A stretch of DNA of 64,000 nucleotides from Pseudomonas triclosanedens (GTDB lineage: Bacteria; Pseudomonadota; Gammaproteobacteria; Pseudomonadales; Pseudomonadaceae): the NCBI RefSeq assembly GCF_026686735.1, contig NZ_CP113432.1, forward strand, positions 806,001 to 870,000, written 5' to 3'. The position numbers and the translations under genes are program-made. Shown here piece after piece: positions 28,438-37,518 of the stretch (position 1 is its first letter; the number at the start of each line of letters is the position of its first letter). The notes below the pieces were generated by a model. The model did no database searches and had not been told where the DNA came from. It saw only the letters and a program-made list of their open reading frames with translations.

Positions 28438-28854
28438 TCAGGCCTCCGGGCGCAGGCCCAGGCTGGCGAGTTGTTGGAGGCTGCCGCTGCGCTGGATAAG
28501 ACGCGGATCGTCCAGCGGCAGGCTGCGGCCGGTTTCACGCTCGAGGATCGCCTTGAGTTTAGCCTTATCGACGGTGCCGTCTTCACTCACCGCGTCCTTG
28601 AGCTTTTCCGGGGCGACCGAATACTTCGCATCGGGCAGGTAGATCGCGCCGGTGGCGAAGTCTACGCCGAAGGCGATCAGCCCCGGGATGATGTAGAACA
28701 ACAGACCGATGGCGTCGAAGGCGACGATGGCCGGGTCGATGCGGCCGTCGATCTGGCCGCGGCGATCCGGATAGAACAGGGTGCCGCAGGCCGTCAGTTG
28801 GCTGAACAGGGTGGCGCACAGAACCGCGCAGGACACACGAGTGGCGAGACGCAT
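28438..28854 (-). CDS. YceK/YidQ-like lipoprotein
   Basis: 138 residues. Lipobox LTAC at 20-23 after a hydrophobic leader (ATRVSCAVLCATLFSQ). The mature N-terminus CGTLFYPDRRGQIDGRIDPAIVAFDAIGLLFYIIPGLIAFGVDFATGAIYLP matches the YceK/YidQ family and includes one hydrophobic, possibly membrane-inserted, stretch. The C-terminal 55 residues are soluble. Function unknown. First gene of the lipoprotein–dinB–fieF run. A Gly follows the Cys, so outer-membrane sorting is expected. Confidence 0.8.
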   Translation of the reverse strand: MRLATRVSCAVLCATLFSQLTACGTLFYPDRRGQIDGRIDPAIVAFDAIGLLFYIIPGLIAFGVDFATGAIYLPDAKYSVAPEKLKDAVSEDGTVDKAKLKAILERETGRSLPLDDPRLIQRSGSLQQLASLGLRPEA

Positions 28855-29046
28855 GGAAAACCTCCGGGAGGATGATGCGAGTAACTATATCAACGAGCCG
28901 GCGAGTGCTGCTGGCAGATTCGCACCATGCAGCGCGCTCGTTGCTTCTATGACTACTGAGTAGCACTTGCGGTTCGCCCGTTATAATCGCCGCCCCCCGC
29001 GTCCGCCGGGTTACCGCCATATGAAGCTTGAATCTCAGGAGCCGGC

Positions 29047-31578
29047 ATGAACGCCCTTCCCATCGACAGCGTCCTCCCCGAGCTGCGCCAGGCGCTGGCC
29101 GGCCGCCACGAGGCCGTGCTGGAGGCGCCGCCCGGCGCGGGCAAGACCACCCGCGTGCCGCTGGCGCTGCTGGGCGAGCCGTGGCTGGCCGGGCAGTCGA
29201 TCCTGATGCTGGAGCCGCGCCGCCTGGCCGCCCGTGCCGCCGCCGAAAGGCTGGCCGCCGAGTTGGGCGAGAAGGTTGGCGAAACGGTGGGCTATCGCAT
29301 CCGCCTGGACAGCAGGATTGGCCCGAAGACCCGCATCGAGGTGGTCACCGAGGGCATCCTTGCCCGCCGCCTGCAGGATGACCCGGCGCTGGAAGGCGTT
29401 GGCCTGGTGATCTTCGACGAATTCCACGAGCGCAGCCTGGACGCCGACCTGGCCCTGGCGCTGACCTTGAACGGCCGCGCGCTGCTGCGGGACGAACCGC
29501 CGCTGAAGGTGCTGGTGATGTCCGCCACGCTGGAAGGCGAGCGCCTGTCCGCGCTGCTGGGCGACGCGCCCGTGGTGCGCAGCGAGGGCCGCATGTTCCC
29601 GGTGGACATCCGCTGGGGCCGGCCTTGGCAGGCCGGCGAGTTCATCGAGCCACGCGTGGTGCAGACGGTGCTGCAGGCGCTGGCCGACGAGAGCGGCAGC
29701 CTGCTGGTGTTTCTGCCCGGCCAGGCGGAGATTCGCCGGGTGGCCGAGCAACTGGGCGATGCGCTCGCCGGCCGCCCTGACATCCTCGTCTGCCCGCTGC
29801 ATGGCGAACTCGATCTCGACGCCCAGCGCGCCGCCATCGAGCCGGCGCCGGCGGGCAAGCGCAAGGTGGTGCTGGCGACCAACATCGCCGAGACCAGCCT
29901 GACCATCGACGGCGTGCGCGTGGTGGTGGACGCTGGCCTCGCGCGGGTGCCGCGCTTCGACCCGGGCAGCGGCATGACGCGCCTGGACACCCAGCGCATC
30001 TCCCGCGCATCCGCCACCCAGCGTGCCGGCCGCGCGGGGCGTCTGGAGCCGGGCGCGTGCTACCGGCTGTGGTCCGAGGCGCAACACGATCAATTGCCCG
30101 CCTACGGCACGGCGGAAATTCTCCAGGCCGATCTTGCCGGGCTGGCCCTGCAACTGGCGCGCTGGGGCGTAGCCCCGCAGGAGCTGGCCTGGCTCGACCT
30201 GCCGCCGGCCGCAGCCTACGCCCAGGCCCAGGACCTGCTGGAGCGCCTCGGCGCGCTGGCATCCCGTGCCGGCGGCGGCAACCTGACGGCCCACGGCCAG
30301 GCGATGGCGGAGTTGCCGGCGCATCCGCGTATCGCCCATCTGCTGCTGCGTGGCCATGCGCTGGGGCTGGGCCAGTTGGCCTGCGATCTTGCCGCGTTGC
30401 TCGGCGAGCGCGACATCCTGCGCGGCAACGATGCCGACCTGCACCACCGCCTCGCCCTGCTGGCTGGCGAGCAAGGCGGCGGGCGCGCCAGCCGTGGCTC
30501 GGTACAGCGCGTGCGGCAGTTGTCGCGGCAGTTCAAGGGCTACCTGCGCGGCCCAGCTCGCGAACCGGTCGCCGACCCCGATCATCCGCGCTGGCTCGGT
30601 GGCCTGCTGGCGTTCGCCTACCCGGACCGCATCGCCCGCCAGCGCCGTGCCGGTGGTGGTGAGTACCGTCTGGCCAATGGCCGCGCCGCGCTGTTCGGCG
30701 AGCCGGACGCGCTGATGAAGGAGCCCTGGCTGGTGATCGCCGACCTTGGCAGCCGCCAGGGCCAGCGCGAGGAGCGCATCTATCTCGCGGCGGCGCTGGA
30801 GCCGGTGCTGTTCGACTCCATTCTCGCCGAGCAGGTCAGCGTGCATGACGAGCTGGACTGGGACGAGCGCGAGGGCGTGCTGCGTGCCGAGCGCCAGCGC
30901 AAGGTCGGTGAGCTGGTGCTGTCCAGCGAAGCGCTGCCCAACCTCGATGCCGATGCCCGTAGCCGCGCGCTGCTTGGGCTGGTGCGGCGCAAGGGCCTGG
31001 AGCTGCTGCCGTGGACGCCGGAGTTGCGCCAGTGGCAGGCTCGGGTCGCCTTGCTGCGACGGCTCGATCTGCAGAGCAAGGGCGAAAGCGAATGGCCGGA
31101 CGTCAGCGACGCGGCGCTGCTGGCTTCGCTGGAAGACTGGCTGCTGCCGTACCTTGGCAAGGTCTCGCGGCTGGCGCATTTCGCCAATCTGGAGCTGGCC
31201 GGCATGCTTCATGCCGTGCTGCCGTGGCCGTTGCCGCAGCGGCTGGACGAGCTGGCGCCGCGTAGCTTGCAGGTGCCATCCGGCTCGAACATCCGCCTGG
31301 ACTACACCGAGTTTCCGCCGGTGCTTGCCGTTCGCCTGCAGGAGCTGTTCGGCCTCGCCGACACGCCGCGCGTCGCCGGTGGCAGGGTCGCGGTGAAGCT
31401 GCATCTGCTGTCGCCAGCGCAGCGCCCGGTGCAGGTGACCCAGGACCTGGCCAACTTCTGGCGCAGCACCTACGCCGAGGTGAAGAAGGATCTCAAGGGG
31501 CGCTACCCCAAGCACTACTGGCCAGACGATCCGCTGATCGCCGAGCCGACGGCGCGGGCGAAGCCGCGCAAGGGCTGA
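29047..31578 (+). CDS. hrpB: ATP-dependent helicase HrpB
   Basis: DEAH-type superfamily 2 RNA helicase of 843 residues. Motifs: I GAGKTTRVPL (about 31-40), II DEFHERSLDADLAL, III MSATLEGERLSALL, V TNIAETSLTIDGVRVVVDAG, VI QRAGRAGRLEPG. Then the HA2 and OB regions and the HrpB C-terminal domain (SNIRLDYTEFPPVLAVRLQELFG), ending with WPDDPLIAEPTARAKPRKG, a typical HrpB tail. The ATG at 29047 lies behind AGGAG. Its role in bacteria is not settled; E. coli HrpB is dispensable. Confidence 0.95.
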   Translation: MNALPIDSVLPELRQALAGRHEAVLEAPPGAGKTTRVPLALLGEPWLAGQSILMLEPRRLAARAAAERLAAELGEKVGETVGYRIRLDSRIGPKTRIEVVTEGILARRLQDDPALEGVGLVIFDEFHERSLDADLALALTLNGRALLRDEPPLKVLVMSATLEGERLSALLGDAPVVRSEGRMFPVDIRWGRPWQAGEFIEPRVVQTVLQALADESGSLLVFLPGQAEIRRVAEQLGDALAGRPDILVCPLHGELDLDAQRAAIEPAPAGKRKVVLATNIAETSLTIDGVRVVVDAGLARVPRFDPGSGMTRLDTQRISRASATQRAGRAGRLEPGACYRLWSEAQHDQLPAYGTAEILQADLAGLALQLARWGVAPQELAWLDLPPAAAYAQAQDLLERLGALASRAGGGNLTAHGQAMAELPAHPRIAHLLLRGHALGLGQLACDLAALLGERDILRGNDADLHHRLALLAGEQGGGRASRGSVQRVRQLSRQFKGYLRGPAREPVADPDHPRWLGGLLAFAYPDRIARQRRAGGGEYRLANGRAALFGEPDALMKEPWLVIADLGSRQGQREERIYLAAALEPVLFDSILAEQVSVHDELDWDEREGVLRAERQRKVGELVLSSEALPNLDADARSRALLGLVRRKGLELLPWTPELRQWQARVALLRRLDLQSKGESEWPDVSDAALLASLEDWLLPYLGKVSRLAHFANLELAGMLHAVLPWPLPQRLDELAPRSLQVPSGSNIRLDYTEFPPVLAVRLQELFGLADTPRVAGGRVAVKLHLLSPAQRPVQVTQDLANFWRSTYAEVKKDLKGRYPKHYWPDDPLIAEPTARAKPRKG

Positions 31579-31655
31579 CCGCCAGCGAGTGCCTGTGCGC
31601 AGGGGGCAAACGCCATCCTGTGCCGGGCTTCGATTTGTGCCGGCTCCGGCCGGTG

Positions 31656-32420
31656 CTACGGCAATTCCATTTCGTAGCCCGCCGCCTTCAACTCATCGTA
31701 GGCGTGGTCGAGCTGCGCGCGCAGCGCTTCGGCATCCGGGGCGCGGCGGGAAACGATCAGCTTGGTCGGCACGCTGTACAACCGGTCGAAGGCCAACGGC
31801 GCCATCTGCAATTCGCGGCGCGCCTGCTCCACCGGTGTCTGGTAGTCGATCAGGTAGTCGCCTCGCCCGCGTTCGAGCATCTGCAACGCCGCCACGTGGG
31901 TGCTGGTGCGGTGCTGTTCCAGCTTCAGTTGCGGGTCCTCCAGCAGGTCGGTGATGGGTTTCCAGTAGCTGTAGCCGCTGATCAGGATCACCCGTTTGCC
32001 GGCCAGTCCCTGGGGCAGTGGCGGGGAGGGGTGCGATGGCAGGCGATAGAGGTTGAGGTCGACATGGCCGAGCACGCGCTCGCATTCCAGTGTGCTGTCC
32101 GCCAGTTCAGCCTTGCCCGGCGCGCCGGCCCAGAGTTGCACGCTGCCATCCTGCAGGCCGAGGTACAGCCGCGCGCTGGGCAGCGAGCGGAACTCCGCTC
32201 GATAGCCGGCCTTGAGCAGGATGCGCCGGACTATTTCGGCGCCGCTGCCGCGCGTGGTGCCGTCGGGGGCGGTGTAGGTGTACGGCGGGAATTCGTAGTA
32301 GCCGACGCTCAGGGCCGGGAGCGGCCTTGGCAGGCGGTCGGCCAGGGTGGGCTTGCCACTGGCGCTGGCGTGTAGGCAGAACAGTGCGGCGATCAGCCAG
32401 GCGATACGGCGAAAGGGCAT
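31656..32420 (-). CDS. Periplasmic amino-acid-binding-like protein (SBP_bac_3)
   Basis: 254 residues with an N-terminal signal peptide (MPFRRIAWLIAALFCLHASASG). The mature part has the solute-binding fold: LSVGYYEFPPYTYTAPDGTTRGSGAEIVRRILLKAGY, then RVILISGYSYWKPITDLLEDP and a hinge region. No permease or ATPase lies nearby, so it is an orphan, as many such Pseudomonas proteins are. It may serve in sensing or as a helper for a distant transporter. The ATG at 32420 starts the signal peptide; an earlier in-frame ATG adds 16 unneeded residues. Confidence 0.8.
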   Translation of the reverse strand: MPFRRIAWLIAALFCLHASASGKPTLADRLPRPLPALSVGYYEFPPYTYTAPDGTTRGSGAEIVRRILLKAGYRAEFRSLPSARLYLGLQDGSVQLWAGAPGKAELADSTLECERVLGHVDLNLYRLPSHPSPPLPQGLAGKRVILISGYSYWKPITDLLEDPQLKLEQHRTSTHVAALQMLERGRGDYLIDYQTPVEQARRELQMAPLAFDRLYSVPTKLIVSRRAPDAEALRAQLDHAYDELKAAGYEMELP

Positions 32421-32523
32421 GGAGACCTGCGGGAGTGTTGTCGTTTTTTTACGCGGCGGGCGGAGCATGCGGCGAGCTCCGTGTGCTTGTCCAGCCTCGC
32501 CCGGCGCCCGCGTGCGGCATTGC

Positions 32524-33606
32524 TCAATGCGGCAGCAGGAAGCGCCCGGTGAGCGGCAGGTGATTGGAGATGCGCAGGGTGTCGTTGCTCCGTACGCCGG
32601 CTTCGATACGGCTCAGGCGCGGGCTGTAGATCAGGTAGTCGAGGGTGCGGTCGGGCTTGTGCACGCGGGGGTCGTTGGGAAAGTGGGTGTACCAGTTCTC
32701 CTGCTCGGCGCCGCTGGACTCCTGCACCGCCGGGATCATCGGGAAGCGTGCCGCCAGCAGGTTAAGCTCGCTGTTGGCGCGGTACGGCGCGCGCAGCACT
32801 TCCGGCAGGTAGGGATACTGGCCCAGCGGCAGCAGGCCGAGGTCGCCGCCAAGCAGCCAGGGCTGGCCGGCGCGTTGCAGGCTGCTCAGGTGCAGCTCCA
32901 GGGCGTCCACCTGGCGTTGCGGCGTGTCATCGCCGTTGGGGCGCTCCAGGCGGGTGTTGATCACGGTGAGCTTGCCGCCGCCACGAATCGGCAGCTCGCT
33001 CTGCAGGAGCGCCGGCTGCGGGGCGAACAGGCGCAGCAGCGGGATCGACGCGCGCTGCGGCAGGGCGAGGCGCTCGCCCGAGGTGATCTGGAAGCGGCTG
33101 AAGGTCACCAGCTTGCGCCCGGCGCTGCCGAACACGTGGGGATTGGGGTCGAAGCGAGCCTTCCAGTCGAAGGCGGCGGTGGAGCAGGGATAGAGGTCGG
33201 CAAGGCGTGCGCCGATCAGTGCCTGCTGGTCCTGCTCGCCGGTTGCCGCGGCGCCGTCGTCGACTTCCTGCAGCAGGACGATGTCCGGCGTTTCATCACG
33301 GATCACCCGCACCACTTCGTCGAGGGTGTAGGCGAGGTCTTCGGCGCTGGGCTTGTCGTCCGGGCCAGTGGTATCGGGCAGGTCGTCCCAGAAGATGTAG
33401 CGCTTGCCCGCCAGGTACTGGACGTTCCAGGTCATCACCTTCAGCGCCTGCCCCGGCTGCAGCAGCGCTGCCGGCGCGCGGCACTGCGCGGCGACGGCTT
33501 CGCGTCCGGCGGGGTGCCAGGCCAGCAGCCAGGCCGCCGCGGTGGCAGCGAGGAGCAGGACGATGAGCAGGATGAACAGAATGCGTCGCGGCTGGGACAG
33601 GTTCAT
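32524..33606 (-). CDS. Membrane-anchored endonuclease/exonuclease/phosphatase-family protein
   Basis: 360 residues. One N-terminal membrane segment (ILFILLIVLLLAATAAAWLLAW) anchors an EEP domain: VMTWNVQYLAG, DIVLLQEVDDG (metal Glu), VINTRLERPNGDD, LLGGDLGLLP, TLDYLIYSP. The final catalytic motif reads SNHLP where most members have SDHxP, so one Asp is replaced by Asn; activity may be altered. The usual GGDFN is GGDLG. Substrate unknown; periplasmic lipid phosphodiesterases and nucleases share this fold. Confidence 0.8.
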   Translation of the reverse strand: MNLSQPRRILFILLIVLLLAATAAAWLLAWHPAGREAVAAQCRAPAALLQPGQALKVMTWNVQYLAGKRYIFWDDLPDTTGPDDKPSAEDLAYTLDEVVRVIRDETPDIVLLQEVDDGAAATGEQDQQALIGARLADLYPCSTAAFDWKARFDPNPHVFGSAGRKLVTFSRFQITSGERLALPQRASIPLLRLFAPQPALLQSELPIRGGGKLTVINTRLERPNGDDTPQRQVDALELHLSSLQRAGQPWLLGGDLGLLPLGQYPYLPEVLRAPYRANSELNLLAARFPMIPAVQESSGAEQENWYTHFPNDPRVHKPDRTLDYLIYSPRLSRIEAGVRSNDTLRISNHLPLTGRFLLPH

Positions 33607-33731
33607 GGAGTTCTGGGGCTATCCTTGGTCTGGCGAGAGGATAGTGTCTGTGACCGCGCTTTTCACCTGTGCGTTTCCCTCGCGAAGCATCCTGCAACCT
33701 TGTGGCGCGCCCGCGCCGGGAGGTTCGTCCC

Positions 33732-33971
33732 ATGAGCGCAGCGCTGATCGACCGGCGCGGACCCTGCCCGGTAGCGGTACGCCCCGGCGAAGATTACCTC
33801 TGGTGCCCTTGTGGATGCAGTACCAGTCAGCCTTTCTGCGGCGGTTCGCACAAGGGTGCGGGCCTCGTGCCGTTCAGGTTTCACGCTGAGCGCGATGAGC
33901 CGCTGTACTTCTGTGGCTGCAAGCGGATCCACACGCCGCCCTGCTGCGACGGTACCCACGAATCCCTGTAG
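33732..33971 (+). CDS. CDGSH iron-sulfur domain protein
   Basis: 79 residues with two tandem CDGSH [2Fe-2S] motifs: CGCSTSQPFCGGSH and CGCKRIHTPPCCDGTH, each giving the Cys3His ligand set. This is the double-motif bacterial form (mitoNEET-related), a soluble electron or cluster carrier. ATG 33732 (MSAALIDRRGPCPVAV) is chosen; the frame is open upstream but the domain begins here. The SDR gene follows after nine bases, likely co-transcribed. Confidence 0.92.
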   Translation: MSAALIDRRGPCPVAVRPGEDYLWCPCGCSTSQPFCGGSHKGAGLVPFRFHAERDEPLYFCGCKRIHTPPCCDGTHESL

Positions 33972-33980
33972 GAGACCGGC

Positions 33981-34817
33981 ATGCCTCGCAAACTGTTCGC
34001 CCATCAGGTCTATCGACACAAGGTCGTACTGATCACCGGCGGTTGCTCGGGCATCGGCCGGGCGCTCGTTCTGCGCTTTGCCCAGGCCGGCGCGCATCTG
34101 GTGATCCTCGATCTCGATCAGTCGGCGCTGGACAGCCTGGTTCAGCATCTGCATGGGCACCTCAACGTCGAGGCGCTCGGCCTGCGCTGCGACATCACCG
34201 ATGCAGAGGCGGTACGCCGCAGCGTGAACCTGGCGGTCGAGCGCTTCGGCGGTATCGATGTGCTGGTGAACAACGCCGGCATCACCCATCGCAGCCTGTT
34301 CGCCGATACTGACCTTGCGGTGTTCCAGCGAGTCATGGCGGTGAACTTCTACGGCGCGCTGCACTGCACGCAGGCGGTGTTGCCCAGCCTGCTGGCGCGG
34401 CGGGGGCAGATCGTCGTCCTCAGCTCACTGACCGGCTTCGCGCCGTTGCTCTACCGCAGCGCCTACAACGCCAGCAAACATGCACTGCATGGCTTGTTCG
34501 ACACGCTGCGCATGGAGATCGACGGCAGTGGCGTGGCGGTGATGCTGGCCTGCCCCGGTTTCACTGCCACCGACCTGCGCAAGAACGCGCTGGTCGGCGA
34601 TGGCTCGGTGATCCGCCAGCCGGCGCTGGTGCTGGGTGCGGAGGTCGCGTCGCCGCGCGATGTGGCGGAAGCGATCTACCAGGGCGCGGCCCGCCGGCGG
34701 CGGCTGCTGGTACTGTCCAACGTCAACTGGCAGGCGCGCATTCTCGCCCGGTTCTTTCCGCGGCTGTTCGAGAAGCTGCTGGTGCCTAAGATGTCGGGGC
34801 TCAAGCCGGGCCACTAG
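33981..34817 (+). CDS. Short-chain dehydrogenase/reductase
   Basis: 278 residues, classical SDR. Cofactor motif TGGCSGIG (about 19-26), NNAG (about 92-95), catalytic Ser in VLSSLTG, and Tyr-x3-Lys in YNASK. Asp at the end of beta-2 (ILDLDQS) favours NAD(H). The C-terminal tail (RILARFFPRLFEKLLVPKMSG) is amphipathic and may touch the membrane. Start codon lies behind TAGGAGACC. Substrate unknown. Confidence 0.9.
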   Translation: MPRKLFAHQVYRHKVVLITGGCSGIGRALVLRFAQAGAHLVILDLDQSALDSLVQHLHGHLNVEALGLRCDITDAEAVRRSVNLAVERFGGIDVLVNNAGITHRSLFADTDLAVFQRVMAVNFYGALHCTQAVLPSLLARRGQIVVLSSLTGFAPLLYRSAYNASKHALHGLFDTLRMEIDGSGVAVMLACPGFTATDLRKNALVGDGSVIRQPALVLGAEVASPRDVAEAIYQGAARRRRLLVLSNVNWQARILARFFPRLFEKLLVPKMSGLKPGH

Positions 34818-34901
34818 CTCTTCGCGGGGCGCGCAGGGAAGCGAGGTCGAAGCCATCTGCAGGATGGGCGTCGTACGCTTCCCCTGTGCGCCTGCGCTGC
34901 G

Positions 34902-35342
34902 TCAGTGCGAGTGTGAATCGTGGGCGTGGCCTGCCAGCTCCATGTCCCAGAACGATGCCTCGATCTTGTGCCCGTCCAGGTCGCGGACGAAGCAGCCATA
35001 GTACGGGTCGCCATACAGCGGGCGAGGGCCTGGCGCACCATCGTCGGTGGCACCGGCGGCGATGGCTGCCTGGTAGAAGGCGTCCACCGCTTCGCGGGTG
35101 TTGGCAATGAAGCCGAAATGGGTGCCGTTGCCGACGCTGGCGGGGCGGCCGTCGATGGGAGTCTGCAGCCAGAACTCGGGAAACTCGCGGCCATAGGCCA
35201 CCGCGCCGGGGTGCTCCATGATCTGCGTGCAGCCAAGGGTGGGCAGCACCGCGTCGTAGAACGCCTTGGCGCGAGCGAAGTCATTGGTGCCGATGGAAAT
35301 GTGCGAGATGCAGCTGGGCGGATAGCTTGGTTGGTCGCTCAC
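34902..35342 (-). CDS. VOC-family (glyoxalase-like) protein
   Basis: 146 residues. Two beta-alpha-beta-beta-beta modules of the vicinal oxygen chelate fold: ISHISIGTNDFARAKAFYDAVLPTLG opens the first, THFGFIANTREAVDAFYQAAIAAGA the second, and YYGCFVRDLDGHKIEASFWD ends with a probable metal Glu. The C-terminus is His-rich (HAHDSHSH). Enzymatic class cannot be told from sequence. Confidence 0.86.
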   Translation of the reverse strand: MSDQPSYPPSCISHISIGTNDFARAKAFYDAVLPTLGCTQIMEHPGAVAYGREFPEFWLQTPIDGRPASVGNGTHFGFIANTREAVDAFYQAAIAAGATDDGAPGPRPLYGDPYYGCFVRDLDGHKIEASFWDMELAGHAHDSHSH

Positions 35343-35430
35343 GGGAGTCTCCGGTGCAAGGCAGAAGACTCCAGCGTAGAAGACAGGTGTATGCCGCGCC
35401 GGCGAAAGTGTTGCGGCGTGCTGCGGTGCC

Positions 35431-36081
35431 TCAGGCTTCGGGCTCCGGGGCGAGGATGAAGATGCGGTAGGCCGCCACCGTCAGCATCAACTGGAAGAAC
35501 CCGCTGGCCGAATGCAGGACCACGCCCAGCGCGGGCGAGTCCTCGGCGGTCTGGCTGATCCAGCCCTCGACCAGCCATACCGGCGCGAGGATCGCCAGCG
35601 CAGTGGTCAACAGCAGGAAGAAGTGCCCGGTGGTCAGGCGGTAGCTTTCCCGCATGGCGTCGATCGGTGTGTGCCCGCGCTGCACCAGGAGAAACTCGGA
35701 AAAGGCCATCTTGATCATGATGAAGAGGCCCGGCAGCACCATCAGCGACAGGCCGACCAGGATCAACAGGGAACTCAGCGCCGACAGCAGTGCGAACGCC
35801 GGCCACAGCCGCAGCGCTGCGTTCCACAGTTCGCGCACGCCACGCTCGCGGCCTTCGCCCCGGTCGATGAGGAAGAGGATCAGGCTGGCGGTGTACAGCG
35901 GATAGAACACCAGGCCGGCAGCCATGCCCCAGGGCGCGAAGTTCTGCGACCCGGCCGCGACGTCGATCTGCCGCTGGACCAGCGTTTCCACGACGATCCA
36001 CGGCAGGCACAACGGCAGCAGGGTGCCGATGTGTCGGGAAAAGAAGAACCAGGTGTCGCGCAGGATCGAGATGGGATTCAT
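35431..36081 (-). CDS. YciC-like polytopic membrane protein
   Basis: 216 residues with about five or six hydrophobic helices (TLLPLCLPWIVVETLV, GMAAGLVFYPLYTASLILFLI, WPAFALLSALSSLLILVGLSLMVLPGLFIMIKMAFSEFLL, FFLLLTTALAILAPVWLVEGW, a C-terminal one). The N-terminus ISILRDTWFFFSRHIG and the central GLFIMIKMAFSEFLLV fit the YciC family. Function unknown. MPMNPIS allows a start two codons earlier; neither has a ribosome site. Confidence 0.75.
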   Translation of the reverse strand: MNPISILRDTWFFFSRHIGTLLPLCLPWIVVETLVQRQIDVAAGSQNFAPWGMAAGLVFYPLYTASLILFLIDRGEGRERGVRELWNAALRLWPAFALLSALSSLLILVGLSLMVLPGLFIMIKMAFSEFLLVQRGHTPIDAMRESYRLTTGHFFLLLTTALAILAPVWLVEGWISQTAEDSPALGVVLHSASGFFQLMLTVAAYRIFILAPEPEA

Positions 36082-36160
36082 CGGCATGGGAGAAGGATCG
36101 AAGGCCCTCGACTCTAACTTAAGCAAACCTTCAGTTGAAGGTAGGACATTTCAACTGCCG

Positions 36161-36188
36161 GAACTTGTTTTTCACCGGCCCGATCCAA
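36161..36188 (+). promoter_or_regulatory. Candidate AlgU (sigma-E type) promoter
   Basis: GAACTT, a 17-base spacer, then TCCAA, which fits the AlgU consensus (GAACTT-N16/17-TCTGA or TCCAA). It lies 36 bases before the DUF2076 start. Confidence 0.45.
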
Positions 36189-36224
36189 TCTTTCGTCGAA
36201 CACCACGCTCACTCGAGGCCTGTC

Positions 36225-36920
36225 ATGAATTCCGAAGAGCAATCCCTGATCGATGGTCTGTTCAGCCGCCTGCGCGATGCCGAGCAGCAGACGGCGCAGC
36301 GCGACGCGCAGGCCGAGGCGCAGATCAACAGGCATCTGGTCCGGCAGCCCGCCGCGCCGTACTACATGGCCCAGGCGCTGTTGATCCAGGAGGCGGCGAT
36401 CAAGCGCCTGGACCAGCGCCTCAAGGAACTGGAGGCGCAAGCCCAGGAGCCGCGGCCCAGCAGCGGCGGTTTCCTCGCTGGCCTGTTCGGCGGCGGCCAG
36501 CGTGACGAGCCGCGCGCCGCCCAGCCGCAGCAGCGCCCCGATGGCTGGGGCCAGACGCGCTTCTCCCAGCCCGGCGGCAGTGGCGGCTATGCGAGCAACC
36601 CCAATGATTTCCGTCCAGCCCAACCGGCCCAGGCTGCCCCGCAGGGCGGCGGCTTCATGCGCGGTGCGCTGCAGACCGCCGCTGGTGTCGCCGGTGGCGT
36701 GATGGTGGCGGACCTGCTGACCAGCATGTTCCACCACAGCCAGCCGCAGGAAATCGTCGAGGTGATCCAGGAACCGTTGCAACAGGAACCGTCGAATTTC
36801 GACGATTCGCTGCAGGGCGGCGACCGCTACGCCGACAACGGCTTTACCGATACCGGCTACGACGATGGCGGCTTCAATGACGACCCCGGGTTCTTCGACG
36901 ACGGCGACATGTTCAGTTGA
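36225..36920 (+). CDS. DUF2076 family protein
   Basis: 231 residues. N-terminal helical region EQSLIDGLFSRLRDAEQQTAQRDAQAEAQINRHLVRQPAAPYYMAQALLIQE with a predicted coiled coil to about 75 is the DUF2076 signature. Low-complexity Gly/Gln/Pro segments follow, then a hydrophobic glycine-rich stretch (GGGFMRGALQTAAGVAGGVMVADLLTSMF), then an acidic Asp/Gly-rich tail. Probably a periplasmic or envelope-associated stress protein; function unknown. A possible AlgU promoter just upstream would fit envelope stress. Confidence 0.85.
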   Translation: MNSEEQSLIDGLFSRLRDAEQQTAQRDAQAEAQINRHLVRQPAAPYYMAQALLIQEAAIKRLDQRLKELEAQAQEPRPSSGGFLAGLFGGGQRDEPRAAQPQQRPDGWGQTRFSQPGGSGGYASNPNDFRPAQPAQAAPQGGGFMRGALQTAAGVAGGVMVADLLTSMFHHSQPQEIVEVIQEPLQQEPSNFDDSLQGGDRYADNGFTDTGYDDGGFNDDPGFFDDGDMFS

Positions 36921-36992
36921 TCCGGTAGCACTGGCGGGGGGCGGGCGCACTGTCGATAATGCGCCCCCGCCGATACCGCCCCGGAGCCACCG

Positions 36993-37469
36993 TTGAAGAC
37001 CATCGCCCTGTTCGCCGACGTGCAGAACCTCTACTACACCGTGCGTCAGGCCTATGGCTGTCACTTCAACTACGCCGCGCTGTGGGCTGCGCTCAGCGGC
37101 CAGGGCAGCATCGTCCAGGCATACGCCTACGCCATCGACCGTGGTGACGCGAAGCAGCAGCAGTTCCAGCAGATCCTGCGCAACCTCGGCTTCACCGTGA
37201 AGCTCAAACCCTATATCCAGCGCAGCGATGGCTCGGCCAAGGGCGACTGGGACGTCGGCATCACCATCGACATCCTCGACGCCGCGCCCAAGGTGGATGA
37301 GATCGTCCTGCTTTCCGGCGATGGCGACTTCGACCTGCTGCTCGAACGTGTACGTGCCGGCGGCACCGAGGCTGCCGCCTACGGGGTGCCGGGCCTCACC
37401 GCCCAGGCGCTGATCCGCGCCGCCAGCCGCTATGTCCCCATCGAAGGCTCGCTGCTGCTGCGCCACTGA
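36993..37469 (+). CDS. NYN-domain (LabA/DUF88-like) putative RNase
   Basis: 158 residues, a PIN-like NYN domain throughout. Acidic residues are in place: Asp9 in LFADVQNLYY, DWDVGITIDIL, and LLSGDGDFDLLLE. The family includes nucleases acting on RNA. The start is TTG 36993, behind CGGAGCC; no ATG would keep the essential LFADVQN strand, so the rare start is well supported. The rhlE gene starts 49 bases later, so an RNA-processing pair is possible. Confidence 0.88.
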   Translation: MKTIALFADVQNLYYTVRQAYGCHFNYAALWAALSGQGSIVQAYAYAIDRGDAKQQQFQQILRNLGFTVKLKPYIQRSDGSAKGDWDVGITIDILDAAPKVDEIVLLSGDGDFDLLLERVRAGGTEAAAYGVPGLTAQALIRAASRYVPIEGSLLLRH

Positions 37470-37518
37470 TCCCAGCGGCTACAATGCCGCCCATTCCGAA
37501 CTCTATTGCGAGCGCTCC

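Noticed and set aside
29035-31515. An 826-codon open frame antisense to hrpB
   Set aside because: Mirror frame caused by GC-rich third positions of hrpB; no domain, and composition is rich in Gln, His and Arg.
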